From Quercus robur (Eukaryota; Streptophyta; Magnoliopsida; Fagales; Fagaceae), in contig NC_065541.1 in assembly GCF_932294415.1 (NCBI RefSeq), forward strand, positions 29,186,790-29,250,789: a stretch of DNA of 64,000 bases, given 5' to 3'. The position numbers were made by a program, and so were the translations under genes. Under the pieces are notes generated by a model. It saw only the letters and a program-made list of their open reading frames with translations, did not search any database and was not told the origin of the DNA. Below, one piece after another: positions 33,442-45,372 of the stretch (within the stretch, counting starts at the first letter, position 1; each line of letters opens with the position of its first letter).

Positions 33442-36400
33442 CAGTATTTTATGTTTTCTTGCATTTGAATTCCCTAAAAAGCACTAGCTACTAGCATGTG
33501 CTATGTTTATGAACGATGTCATGAGCAAAGTCCTTTTGTATATAAAGTAATTTGAATTTCCTAAAAAAGAACTAGGTACTAACATGAATGATGTCTATGG
33601 ACGAGGTTATGTACAAAGTTCCCTATTGTCTATGAACAATGCTATGTACAAAGTTTTCTATTGTATATAAAGCAGTTTGGATTTTCTAACTTAAGTGCTG
33701 ATGATTCTTTAAGAAAGTAAAGTCCATAAGTTAAAGACATCTAAAGTCTCTAGATGCAGAGATGTATTGTCATGAGCCATCCTTACATGAGGAAAAGGCA
33801 AGTTATCATAAAACCTTAAGGTAAAAACAAAAGTACAAAGGGAAGGAACGGAAACCTCCTAGTACACTCGTCCAATAACAAAGGACGAAGAAAGACATGC
33901 ATGCAATATACAAAGAATTTTTATGGATGACATATGTCCAAGCTACTAAGTAATCCAAACTATAGACGAAAAGCAAAACAGCCAATCAAAAATTCCAAAA
34001 ATAAGTCCAAGATAAGGACAAGGAAAGTATTTAGCCATTCCAATATAAATTCCTAACTATGGACAAAATATACTTGGGAATTAAAATTGGCAACAGAAAC
34101 AAGAATGAACATTTAAACATGGACAGAAATCTATTCATAAATAAAACTAAAGGTAGACGAACATCATCCAAAAACCCTTTAAAATAACAAGCCTAGAAAA
34201 GATAGGTGTATGAGACCCCATCCTTAAACATGGATGAGGTAGCGTACTTAAAGAAATTTAAATGGTCCAAAACAACAACCCCCCCCCCCCCTAAAAAAAG
34301 GGCAAATAAAGAAAAATAAATTTTGCTTGAAATTAAAATTGGATAAACCACTAGGGACATCGTCTCCAAACTTTGGGCCATCCTTGGTAGGGTGAGGAGT
34401 GGAAGCATCGTCTTCAATATTTACATCCTCTGAGCTCGTCTGAAGTAAGGAACTCTCAGTTGCAGTACGGAGCTTGATAGAGTCAAAGTCCACCCTAGGG
34501 AATGACTCAAAGGCGTCCATACAAAAATACTCAAAGCCCGCAGCATAGTTTTCGTCCAAGAGGTCGGTGTACGCCTTGGACGTCTTGAATTCTCTAATCA
34601 CTTCATCTTTGGATTTGCTCAAAGAGGACCTAAGCTCGTCATTCTGCTTCTGAAAATGATCCAGACGAATATCCTTCTCCACTATATCAGCCCCCAACTC
34701 CTCAGCCAAGTTCTTTAACTCTTTCACCTCGGCTTCTAGCTTCATTCTCTCCCCTGTCGTACGGCTGGATTCCTTCTCCATGTCACAAATCTTTGCCTCA
34801 AGCCTAACCCTGGTCTTGTCTAGCTCATAGGCTTGCTTGGATGCCACCATAAACTTTGACATGGCTTGTATCAAGAATATGGACATGAGAAAACAAAGTA
34901 AAGCTCAGATCTTTAAAAGATTAAGGATGAGTCTACAATACCTTATAGTTTTTCATGAACTGTGGATTGTTCAAACTCCTTCACAGACATGTCATAGCAA
35001 ATGGCAACATCTTTATCAGTCACCTCCTGCTTGAATCTCTCCCAGGCAAGACCCTCACTTCTTAAGATAGTCAATAGGCCACTGTCAAGAGGGCCAACAG
35101 GAGGAGGCTTGGACGGGTCCACATCAGGATGGGTGAGAGATGCGTCAACCTTAGGCTTGGCCACAGAAGCAACGTGGTCAAGAACCACAATAGGAGTGGT
35201 GGATGGTGTTGAGGAGTCAACCTTCTGCTTCTTGTTACCTCGACGGCTAGGAAGATTACCTATGTCCAATCTCTTGGACACCGTCTTCCTCTTCTTCGAC
35301 AAGGTTGGAGGGAAGAGTTTCACTGTGGACGAGATAGGAGGACGAGTTTGGTCAATATCCTCATCCCTAGACTATGTAGCTTCCTCACCAACCACACCCT
35401 TTCCTTTGTTTTCTTTCATGGTTGTCATTCATACAAAGAAGAAAGATATGTTAAAGTCTAGACAAATTATCTAGCCAAAACACAGTGAAATGAATAACTT
35501 ATGTCTACGGGTGGTGAGCTCGTGGGCAAGTGCTTCTTCTGTAGGCTCAGGTCCAAGTCCCCAAGTTGTGAGACAACAAAGTGTTACTAAGAAGTGGAAA
35601 GTCTTGTCTACAAAAAAGTGTGGTCTAGGAAGAATTTGCTCAGAGGGTCGTCTTATGGCAATAAATAAAAAAATGGAGTTAGATAAATATAACAAAAGAA
35701 GTAATACAAGCTGTGAAAAATGACATACTCTCTGGACGAAAATGACCCATCTCACCAATGTAGGGAGGAAATGGGTCCCTGCCTACCTCAATAGGGTTCC
35801 CTACCCAAAACCCTAAGACGAAGGAAAACTTCATCCTCCATCTCCCATCAGACAAGGGAAGGGACTTAACCAACCTACAACTGGAACCTCTGGCAAAAAA
35901 TTGATAGAAACCTAAGGATTGACTTATCTCCGAAGGTTTATAGTAGTATAGAAACTCGTCCACAGTAAGAGGATGGCTCCCATAAAAAACCTTCCTCTAT
36001 AACACCTGCATGAATATAATGAGCCTCCATGCGTTGGGGTTGAGTTGGTTTATACCTATACCTAGCCTATAGAGGATCTCCCCAGCAAAGGCATTAAGAG
36101 GTAACCTAAGACCCCCTAGTAGGTAGGCCTTATATATACCAACCCCTAAGTTGGGAGTACAACACCACTCACCAGGGACAACTAGACGAGGTTTAAGATC
36201 ATCTAGAATCTGATACCAACCCCTAAGAGAGTTTTGCTTTTTCTCGTCCGTTCTTGAGGGAATGCCTACAACATGATGCGAACCTCAATCGACATGCTTT
36301 GAGACCCAACAAATAATATTGGAATATTTGCCCAAGAAAGCTACAATTTAGATTTTGATAGAAACCCTAACCCAACGTTTATCAATGAAACGTGAACCAA

Positions 36401-36594
36401 AGGTATAAGTAACAAACCTAGACCCAATGATTATAACTGAATCACAAACCGAATGTATAAAATTTGAATGCCACAAGGAAGAATCTCTAATAAGTTCACA
36501 GTTCTTGAAGAACCAAAAGAAGAAGTAAAACCTCACATTTTTCTGGTTTTTTGTCAATTATCTTCTATTACAATGAGTGCATGCTATTTATAAG

Positions 36595-37642
36595 TAGGAA
36601 TGACAACGGGTCGGGTTTGGGCCGGGTTTTTACATACCCGAACCCGACCCGCGGGCCAAGACTCGCGGCCCAGACCCGGCCTATTTACTAACCGGGTTTT
36701 TTTCCAAGGCCCGGACCTGTCCTAGCCAGGCTCCGTCCAGCAGTCCCCCTTCAGGGCCCAATCTAAAGGCCCTAAACCTTGACCCAATTTTAAAAAAAAG
36801 AATTCTAGGCTTCACATCAGAAATTACAAAATTACAAATCATAGCCAAGCCATTTTCATTAATGCATGGTAAGCTAGACACAAATCACAAGACCCATGCT
36901 TTCATTTTCCACACTTCACATCACAAATCACCAAAAAAAAAAAATTACAGAATTAATCAATTATCAAACCAAAAACAATACAACCAAACCCAATAACAGA
37001 AATCATATAAGAATTAGGAAATTAACCCAAAAAAAATAAATTTGGGGAACGAACGCAGTGAGGTGGACGTTGGCTTGGCAAATCTAGGAAATTTCACTCT
37101 CACAGTCTTACGGTGAGCGGTGACAAATCAGAGAGGGAGGAATGTTGGCTTGGCGTCGACAGCAGGGTGGACGTGGAAACGCATGGAGGAGGAGTGGCTG
37201 AGTAAAAGTGAGGCCGTGAGGGTGGGTGAGAGTGAGTGCTTGAGGGGGGCAACGACCATGCGGTGGGTGAGACCGTGAGATTGTGATAGTGATGGCTTGA
37301 GGGAGGCAGTGGCTGTGACTATGAGGATGGATGAGAGTGAGAATGAGAGCTTGAGTGTGCTTCTATGAGGGTGAGGCACTGTGAGGGAGGCGAGCTGCTG
37401 CTGAACAAATGAGGGGCTAGGGTTAGTTATAGCTCTATATATATAGGGGGCTTTTTTTTGTAATTTTAATCGGGTTATATCCGGGTCGGGTTTCGGGTTT
37501 TTTTATAAAACCCGGACCCGCTTCGGGTTTTTAAAAAAAAACCCATACCCGACCGTATTCCTAATCGGACCAGGTAAAACCCGGCCCATTAGGGTCGGGC
37601 CAAGCTGGGTACCTGCGGATCAGGCAAAAATTGCCATCCCTA
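36595..37642. mobile_element. hAT1: non-autonomous hAT-type element, 8-bp duplication TTTATAAG
   Basis: A 1048-bp element with ends TAGGAATGACAAC and, in reverse complement, TAGGGATGGCAAT. A perfect 8-bp target duplication TTTATAAG lies at 36587-36594 and 37643-37650. Subterminal regions are rich in GGGTCGGGTTT-type words on both sides; the GC-rich middle (about 37050-37400) codes for no recognised protein. It has no transposase. Confidence 0.9.
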
Positions 37643-37663
37643 TTTATAAGACATGACTAAAAA

Positions 37664-37835
37664 TAGGAAAACGTAAAAAACGTACTAAATAATAAAAGCC
37701 TAAAATTAAAGTTGATTTAATTCGAAATTAGCAGCTCCAAAATAGGAAAATAGCTAAAAAAAAACGTTCTAAATAATATAAGCCTAAAATTAAGGTGGAT
37801 TTGGTCTAAAATTAGCATCTCCAGAATAGGAAAAA
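37664..37835. repeat. Tandem duplication of ~80 bp within S3
   Basis: Two adjacent diverged copies share AAATAGGAAAA, CGT(A/T)CTAAATAATA, AAGCCTAAAATTAA and AAATTAGCA. It is part of the solo LTR sequence lying between the two hAT elements. Confidence 0.75.
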
Positions 37836-37992
37836 TATCTATTAATTAGTATGGAGCTAGAAAGTCAATCAGTCATTAATCCACACCATAAATCACGCTT
37901 AATTAAGCTAGATCAACCCTCAATAGCTTGGATTAAATTTATTATGCCTTCATCTTCCTTTGGGCCAAGCTTGTAATGTCCTATGTTAGAAT

Positions 37993-38815
37993 TAAGGGTC
38001 ATCAAATAGCCCATGGCCCACGGCCTGACCTAGAAACCCGGTAGCCCATCAAGCTAATGGGTGGCCCATCCCGTTGTTATTGAGGCCCATGGGTAGCCCA
38101 CTAGCCCAATGGGTTAGGCCATGGGCTAGTTTTTATGCCCATGGGCACCCGATGGGCTAGCCTAGTAGCCCAGCCCGTTGGCCTGACCCATTATCCAGTC
38201 CAATAACTTAGAATTTATAACAAAAATATATAAGAGCTGTATGAAAGATTGATCTTGAGATATTGTAGAAAAATTTCTTAAGAGAACTCTCCCAACCACT
38301 AAGATACTTAAAGTAATTGTGCTAAACTTAGTTTATTAAATATATATTTTTCTAGTAGTCCAACAAATTTGAATTAACCATTTGATATTTTTTTTATTAA
38401 AGATAAAAAAAAAAAAAAAAAAAAACTATTTGAAGCCTTAATTAAAAAAAATTAAATTGATTTGACTGTTAAAAAAATATTGTAATTAAGTATTAAATTC
38501 TTTGATTCTTTTTCTTTAAAAAAAATAGATTAATTATTCTCTTATAAAAAAATGATTCTTTCTTTATAAAAATAATAAAATAATATGCTAACACAATTCC
38601 ATTGGTAGCCCACTAGGCCCAACCTAGTAGCCTAGCCCGTTTTAGACAAAATGGGCATTGCCTATGGGTAGGGTCGTGGGCTGGGGTTTTCTCTTTCGAC
38701 CTAGCCCGACCCGGCCCGTTAACTAGTTAATAGCCCATTATGCTCAGTCCAATGTGCCCTTGGGCCAAGTAAAAATGGGCTGGGCTAGCCCGACCCGGCC
38801 AATTAACGACCCTTA
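37993..38815. mobile_element. hAT2: non-autonomous hAT-type element, 8-bp duplication GTTAGAAT
   Basis: An 823-bp element starting TAAGGGTCATCAA and ending ACGACCCTTA, an imperfect inverted terminal repeat. It is flanked by a perfect GTTAGAAT at 37985-37992 and 38816-38823. It is filled with subterminal repeats of TAGCCCA/CCCATGGG and CCCGACCCGGCC type and an AT-rich centre. No open frame codes for a transposase. Confidence 0.9.
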
Positions 38816-39650
38816 GTTAGAATCAGCCCAAATCTCTTGAATCAGCCCATTAAGTGCTTCTTTGATCTTTTTGGATCTTGCTCTAGTAATAGGCCAAACT
38901 AGAACATGCAATGGATCCTTTAATGCTTGTTAATTCTTATCACAGCACAACAGTACAAAATATCCTCCTCCTCACTTGGAGAGGGGATGAACGCTAGAAC
39001 ACTAGTGGACGGACCAGTAAAAGAGCTTGACGCCGCCCTTTGCCTTAACTCTTCCTAGAGAACCACTAAAGGAACACTAGGAACTCCAAACGAGTAATGC
39101 TCGTCTAAAGAACTATTCTTTCTACTACTACTCTCACTACTACTACCACTACTGTTACTCTCATCATGATACTCTTCTATCTCTCTCTCATCCTTATCAC
39201 TAGACGAGGACACTATTATCTCAAACATTTTGAAAAGAACTCTAAAGAAAAACCTACAAACTAGAAAAAGAGGATACCTGGCTCAAAACGAGGATGACTA
39301 AGGACAGAAGGAAACTCCTAGACAAAATGCTGAACAACTGATGTCAAAGAAGAAAATATGAGAAATGTGAGAGGGTAGGAGAGGTATTGTCCTATTTATA
39401 GTTAGTAGGGTGGGAAATTGAAAGGACGTGAACTAATTAGAATGCGCCACGCGACAATTTTTTTTTTTTTTTTTTTTGAATAACGAAATGACGTGACTGG
39501 TAAGCCACTAGGATTATGCCATGTGTTAACATCTTGAACCTTTGATTTCAAATCACCTTGACATCCTACCTGGAGAATGCTTCAGCCAATGAAAAACTAC
39601 CACATGTCAAGCCAATAGTAACACAGACAACACAAGGACAAGGGGATAAC

Positions 39651-40233
39651 TGATAGGGATTGAATTAAATTTAGTTTGTCCAAAGTGGTCATCCATAACC
39701 AGACCACGTCTAGAAAGCTTCGCGAGGAAAGAAGCTCAGCAAAAAGAATGTGTGCATGAACAGTATTCGTCCATAGGTAACGAGACCATCCAATCTCAGG
39801 ATAGTCATCCATGACACAAGTGCATGGATGACTAGACAACACTTCGTGAATTTTAAAAGAACTTTTCAAAAGGTTCCATACAACCAAACCATGATGCACT
39901 ACTCCTAAAACATGGAGAGGATTCCCCATAATCCACTCCACGTACCCCATTTTCTTCATTAACCACACACATCTCCCATGATGGTGGCGGATCCGAACAA
40001 GTAGACCCACTTCTAACTCTCTATAAAAGGATCAAGTCCCATTCACCTGAGGTTAAGTTCTATGATTGACAGTTTCCCATCTTTGTGTTCTAGAGAGAAA
40101 ACTAACTTAACCGTTAGAGGGTCCTGGGCCGAGTTACACTGGTCATCCTTAACAGTTTTTTCTTTCTTTTCAGGTCATAAAGCCATCACCATAACTTGAA
40201 ACATTCCAGCCTACTGATTGTCATGCATCATTA
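39651..40233 (+). repeat. E1 3' LTR
   Basis: A 583-bp copy of the E1 LTR (TGATAGGG...CATCATTA), preceded by the purine-rich AAGGACAAGGGGATAAC. It is about 10% diverged from the 5' LTR by eye. It contains a block absent from the 5' copy with a perfect 10-bp inverted repeat, GTCATCCATG (39804) and CATGGATGAC (39823). Confidence 0.85.
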
Positions 40234-41170
40234 CCCCTTAAACCTAAAAAATGATTGAAATACCCTTTAAACCTAAAAATTGATCAAAATACCTCCTAAA
40301 CCTAAAAAATGATCAAAATACCGTCAAAATCTAAAAAATGACCAAAATATCCCCAAAAATAAAAAATGACCAAAATACTCTCTAAACATTTAAAAAAAAA
40401 AAAAAAAAAGGAACAAAATACCCTCTAAACCTAAAAATGACTAAAAGACCTCTAAAACCTAGAAAACTACCGAAATAGGGGTTATTTTGGTCAATTTTTA
40501 GGTTTCGGTGTTATTTCGATCATTCTTTAGGTTTTGGAGGTATTTTGGTCATTTTTTAGGTTTAGGCAGTATTTTGGTTAATTTTTAGGTTTCAGGGCTA
40601 TTTTGGTCATTTTTTAGATTTCGAGGGTATTTTGGTCATTTTATTAGATTTAGGGGGTAGTTTGATAATTTTTAGGTTTCAGGAGTATTTTGGTCAGTTT
40701 TTAGGTTTCAGGGGTATTTTAGTCATTTTTTCGGTTTCGGGGGTATTTTAATCATTTTTAGGTTTTAGGAGTATTTCTATCAATTTTTAGGTTTAGTGGG
40801 TATTTTGGTCAATTTTTACGTACGTTTCGGGGGAATTTTGGTCAGTTTTTAGATTTCAGGGGTATTTTTGTCAATTTTTAGGTTTTGAGGTTATTTTGGT
40901 CATTTTTAGGTTTCAAGGGTATTTCAGTATTTTTTTTAGGTTTAGGGGTATTTTTGTAACTTTTAGGTTTCAGGGGGTATTTTGATCCTTTTTTAGTTTC
41001 AGGGGTATTTTAGTCATTTTTTAGGTTTCAGGGGGTATTTTGGTCATTTTTAGTGGTTTTTTTTTTTAGCATATTTGGTCTTTTTTAGGTTTAAGAGGTA
41101 TTTTGGTAAATTTAAAGGATTTTATGAGTACTTTGGTCATTTTCGAGTTTTAGGGGAATTTTGGTAATTT
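40234..41170. repeat. Minisatellite, right part of the hAT-like element, with orientation switch
   Basis: From 40234 to about 40476 the units read CCTAAAAAATGACCAAAATA, as in 4861-5510. From about 40477 onward they read in the opposite direction (GGTATTTTGGTCATTTTTAGG) until about 41170. The array is thus a head-to-head inverted pair of repeat blocks, interrupted only by E1. Confidence 0.9.
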
Positions 41171-41342
41171 TGATTATTAAGTAATTGGGTGGGTTGGGGT
41201 TTACCTATAATAACTGGGTTAGGTTAGGTTTAGGTTAGAAGTAATTAGTTAAATAGGAAATAAATGAGTAAATGACTTTTATATACCCAACCCAACTATG
41301 CCCACCCTAAACCTACCAAAACCCACCCATTTGACACCCCTA

Positions 41343-43369
41343 TAGAAGACTCTTAAGGCTTCTTTTACTGTTCAGGTTTGTCATTTTGCATTAAATGCGG
41401 TGGTGTTAGGCAAGTGAACTTCATTAATGTAGAGGTTACTATAGAATCATTAGGAAGCTTCAGAAATCTTCCTTGGAGAACCTCATGATTTCTAGAATTC
41501 TACCTCTGAAGCTTGGTTAGACCTTGGATGGGGTTCTCAGCATTTGGATTTAAGATGACGCTATGCTTGGTCTATGATCCGAGGCTTGATTCTTTTGGAG
41601 ATGCTTATCTCAAAGTGGGCCAGTCAGTATTGGGCTTATTTCTAGTATTTGGGCTAATGTTAATTAGGCACTATATATCCATTTCCCTACAATCATTAAT
41701 TGAATTCACATGATGGATCTTTTCGCCTTAAGACCATATCCATACATTGATGAAATTGAGAGCTGCATCTTACTCGTGGAATAAGTCTATTCGGAATTCA
41801 TTTCTTTGAATTAAGCTTCATATTTATTTGCGATCTCAGGTTCTAATCAAACAAGTGACTTGATGGCAGTTAAATTTTCAATTATTTATTATTCCCTTTT
41901 TCTTGTTTTCTTTCACGTGTGATAGACGTGGAAATGTAAAATTTTCATATTTTTTTTTTTTTGCTTGTAGTTGATGAATGTGTGTGGTGCCTAATGCCTT
42001 CTCATCCAATCTCTAAATTTAAATTTATTGATGTAGTGTGAGAAAAATAGTATTTGCAAGTATTTGGGTGGCCATCTTTGAACCAAAATAAAAGTGAGAT
42101 CTATACATCCTTTGAGGTGTGTTTATGTTCGGTTGTGTTTTCCTCTATAAAGAGAACAAAATCATGTGGTCACTTGAACATTGGGTTAGGTGGTGAAAAA
42201 CCATAATCACACACAAGAAAGCAAAGAGAGAAATTATGGGTTTATATACAAAGGTTTCAAGGGTTTTTTTTTTTTTGTCATTTTAGAGGTTTCTGGGAAT
42301 TTTTTGTCATTTTAGATGTTTCAAAGTATTTTTCATCATTTTAGAGGTTTTGGGGGTATTTCAATCATTTGAGAAGTTTCAAGGTATTTTGATCATTTTA
42401 GAAGCTTCAGGGTTATTTTAGTAGTTTTTTAGGTTTAGGGGTATTTTGTTCATTCTAGTGGTTTTAGGAATATTTTGGTTATTCTAGTTGTTTTGGGAGT
42501 ATTTTGGTCGTCATTTTAGAGGTTTCAAGGGTATTTTAGTCATTTTATAGGTTTCGAGGGTATTTTGGTAATTTTAGAGGTTTTAGGGTATTTTGGTCAT
42601 TTTAAAAGTTTTGGGGGGTATTGTAATCATTTTTGGAGGTTTTAGGGATATTACGGACATTCTCAATGCATTTTAGTCATTTTGGTTGTTCCAAGGGTAT
42701 TTTAGTCATTTTAGAAGTTTTTTTTAAGGTATTTTAGGGTTTTCTTGATATTTTAGTCATACTCATGAGTAAAATAAAATTATTAGTATGGGCAACAATA
42801 AATTATTACATCCATGCTAATAAGTAATGTAAAATCTCCCCATTTAAGAAGGTGATGTGATATATTTTATAATTTTAGATTATTTTAATGTTATAGAAAA
42901 TCAAATGAACCAAATAACTTAATATCACATTTGTTGTAAAAATATTGTAGACATAACATTTCTCTTGTGAAAATGTGAAGACATCTTGTTGTCTTCACAA
43001 TATTTTTCATAACTGCTGTGGTGTCAATTATTTATAAGTCAAAGTAAAATATAACAAAATTATAAAAATATTACGAAAATGTTGTGTCATTCTGTTGTGT
43101 TTCTAGATTTTTTTTTTTTTTTGGTTTAGTCAATTTTGTTGAGCCAAAATTTATTGTTCGACTTACTTGGGTTCACTTTTTGTTTTTTTGTTTTGTTTTT
43201 GTTTTTTTTTTTCTTTTTTCTTTATGCACCATTTTAAGTAAAAACACATAATTTCACACACACACACACACACACACACAAAAACTTAGGATTAAAACAC
43301 TTTTCGTCCTTTATGTTTGGGGTAATTCACAATTTCTCCTAAAATTTTAAAATCAAGCAATTTCCCCCC
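41343..43369. other. Intergenic DNA with a third minisatellite, no gene recognised
   Basis: No supported gene. At about 42250-42775 lies another array of the ~28-bp motif (GGTATTTTGGTCATTTTAGAGGTTTC) in one orientation, without recognisable hAT ends. A CA microsatellite sits at 43257-43280. The rest is AT-rich with homopolymer runs. Confidence 0.6.
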
Positions 43370-45065
43370 TTAATATTTTGGAAAATAGCAAATATGTCAT
43401 ATTGTTATTATCTTAGTTAAACTCTAATGAAAGTTTATGATTCTTAAAATATTCTATTGTGTAATGTCTAAAATACTCAAACTAAATTTTAACATCCTAA
43501 AATTTTTTTCACGTATTTTGAGTTTTAGATGATAGTAATGCTTGCAAAGTTGCAACGGTGATATAAGATGTTTTACATGTTACCTAGAGAACATTGATTT
43601 TCTAAGTTTAAATCTTTAAAAATTATAATTTATCTAATGGAAAATTCGATGACACATGTCTTTTGTTTTTTTTCTTTTTTTCTTTTATTGCGTAAAATGT
43701 GTGTTCATTGAAAATTAAGTAAGCTAGACATTGCACTTAGACTCATGTAGAATGATAAAAAAGAAAGTATAAATGAAAAAAAAAAATTTGATGTGTATGG
43801 TTGAAAGTATTTGATATAAAGCTTTAATTGTAGCATATGACATCGTTCATTATAAAAATTTAAATATTGTGACAATATTTTAACAAAACTCAGTTGCTTA
43901 TTGCTGGAAGTTGATGATATTCATTATCATTCTTAGAAGTTTTTAGTGAGTGGATATTGTTTTTAACAAATATGTATCAAAATTTTTATGCGAATGAGAT
44001 TAACTTTGTATTACACATTTTTTACGTATATAGTTTCATACTTTTTCTTTACTCCAAAAAAAAAAAAAAAAAAAAAAAAAAGAAGGTTTCATACTTTTTC
44101 AAATAGAAATTATTTTCACATAGATACTTTTTTTTTTATATGCATTTATTTAAAAGATTAGGGATTATATAGAAATATTTGAAAGATTATGAACCGTTTT
44201 TTAAAAATAGATTAAAAAATAATAATAAAAAGGTTTGCTTTTAGCCTTTTGTATTATATGATGCAAATAGACTATGAAAAAAAATAAGCAATTCTGAAAT
44301 GGAGTTCTTAGAGCATTCTCATCAAAAATGCTAAATATTTTAGCATTTAGCACTTCAAAATCCTACTTTATCAATTTTAACATACCATTTTACAATCTAC
44401 CAAACATCAAATATTCTATTTTTTTTACAACTGCATTTAAATAATATTATTTTTATTTTACCACTTTCTCTCTCTTTCCACCACTTTCTTCTCAATGGCT
44501 AGCCACTGTCAGCCATCATAAACCATCAACATTCCACAGCAAACCCAAACCCATGGCCAACCTACTGCCACCACAATCAACATCCATCCAAAAATCAACC
44601 CTATAGCCAAAAAAAACAAAAAAAAAAAAAAACAAAATCTAAACTAAACTTGAGAGAGAGAAGCCTCACCATGAGAGGAAGAGAGGGAGGCAGAGGATAA
44701 AGAAACCCATCAAACCCAAGACCCATGCCTCAGCCACAGCAACCCACCTCCACCACCACCCACCCACCTCGTTCTCAACCCCAACCAAACCCACCACCTC
44801 GATCTCAACTCCAGCCAAAACCCACCACCCTGATCTCAACTCCAACCAAAACCATCGCCAAGCACCACCGATACCCACCAAACATTACAGCCACAACTCC
44901 AGTCACAACAAGAAACCACCACCACAAGAACCACAAAAAAACCGCCACAACAATCACAAGAAAACACACAACACGCCGATCTCCACGTTGATCTCCTCCA
45001 CGCCGATCTCACGCCATCAAGCCGTTCTCCTCACCAAAAAGCCGATCTCAAATGTACGATCTTGT

Positions 45066-45104
<39 letters not shown>

Positions 45105-45338
45105 GAGAGAGATGTGGGAGACGAAGAGAGAACTAGAGAAAGAGAAAGATGTGGGAGATAGAGAGTTGGAGAGAGAGAATAAATAAATTAATAAAATATT
45201 AAGAATAGCAGAATTGCAAATTTTATAACATTTACCAGGTTTGATGGAGTGGATTTTTGGGTTTAAAATGCTAAAAAATAGCATTTATAGCATATGCAAG
45301 GCTTGATAAGAATGCTCTAATAATAATAATAATGCAAT

Positions 45339-45372
<34 letters not shown>

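Larger units (their letters stand above)
36274..38947 (-). mobile_element. S3: solo LTR (reverse) carrying two hAT elements
   Basis: On the minus strand it starts TGCTGTGATAAG and ends GGTTCGCATCA, flanked on the + strand by CAACA at 36269-36273 and 38948-38952. Without its two insertions it is about 0.79 kb. Near its minus-strand start, an open stretch reads PITRARSKKIKEALNGLIQ, a phrase I have seen at retrotransposon polyprotein ends. The coding region of the parent element may therefore have run into its LTR. It lies inside the E1 antisense gene. Confidence 0.78.
34248..39228 (-). pseudogene. E1 antisense gene: acidic N-terminus, conserved core and coiled-coil protein (decayed)
   Basis: Minus-strand coding blocks lie between E1 integrase and its 3' LTR. 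An acidic Ser-rich start MFEIIVSSSSDKDEREIEEY begins at 39228 and hits a TAG near 39055. A conserved core, MDEFLYYYKPSEISQSLGFY ... GRDPFPPYIGEMG, lies at 35963-35720. A basic Ser/Pro block (KKRKTVSKRLDIGNLPSRR) lies at 35323-34945. A coiled coil rich in E/K/L (LEAEVKELKNLAEELGADIV) lies at 34886-34500, followed by an acidic tail. The order and content match proteins encoded antisense in other plant Tat-type elements, as I recall them. S3 splits the gene and several splice sites are lost. Its function is unknown. Confidence 0.65.
5511..40233 (+). mobile_element. E1: old Ty3/gypsy (Tat-type) retrotransposon carrying nested insertions
   Basis: LTRs begin TGATAGGG at 5511 and 39651. The 5' LTR ends CATCATCA at 5988; the 3' LTR ends CATCATTA at 40233, where the final CA has mutated. 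CCCCT flanks both sides (5506-5510 and 40234-40238), although that motif is frequent in the surrounding repeat. Gag, protease, RT and RNase H remnants lie at 6318-9557, and the remainder of the second RNase H plus integrase at 29717-30938, all on the + strand. A decayed reverse-strand gene lies downstream of integrase. Many stops and LTR divergence show that it is old and dead. Three solo LTRs interrupt it; two of these carry further nested elements. Confidence 0.88.
4690..41342. mobile_element. hAT-like minisatellite element, split by retrotransposon E1
   Basis: The left end reads TAGGGGTGGCAAAATC at 4690. The right end, read in reverse complement from 41342, is TAGGGGTGTCAAATGGGTGG. Such TAGGGRTGRCAA termini are typical of plant hAT elements. 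The flanking 8-mers are AAGGAGAC (left) and TAGAAGAC (right), an imperfect match that an old 8-bp target duplication would explain. The body (4690-5510 plus 40234-41342, about 1.9 kb without E1) is mostly the ~28-bp minisatellite and codes for nothing, so it is non-autonomous. E1 inserted inside the minisatellite. Confidence 0.6.

Noticed and set aside
44725..44991. Pro/Thr-rich ORF in the unit A insertion
   Set aside because: CCA-rich low-complexity sequence inside a MITE-like element, absent from unit B; no domain.
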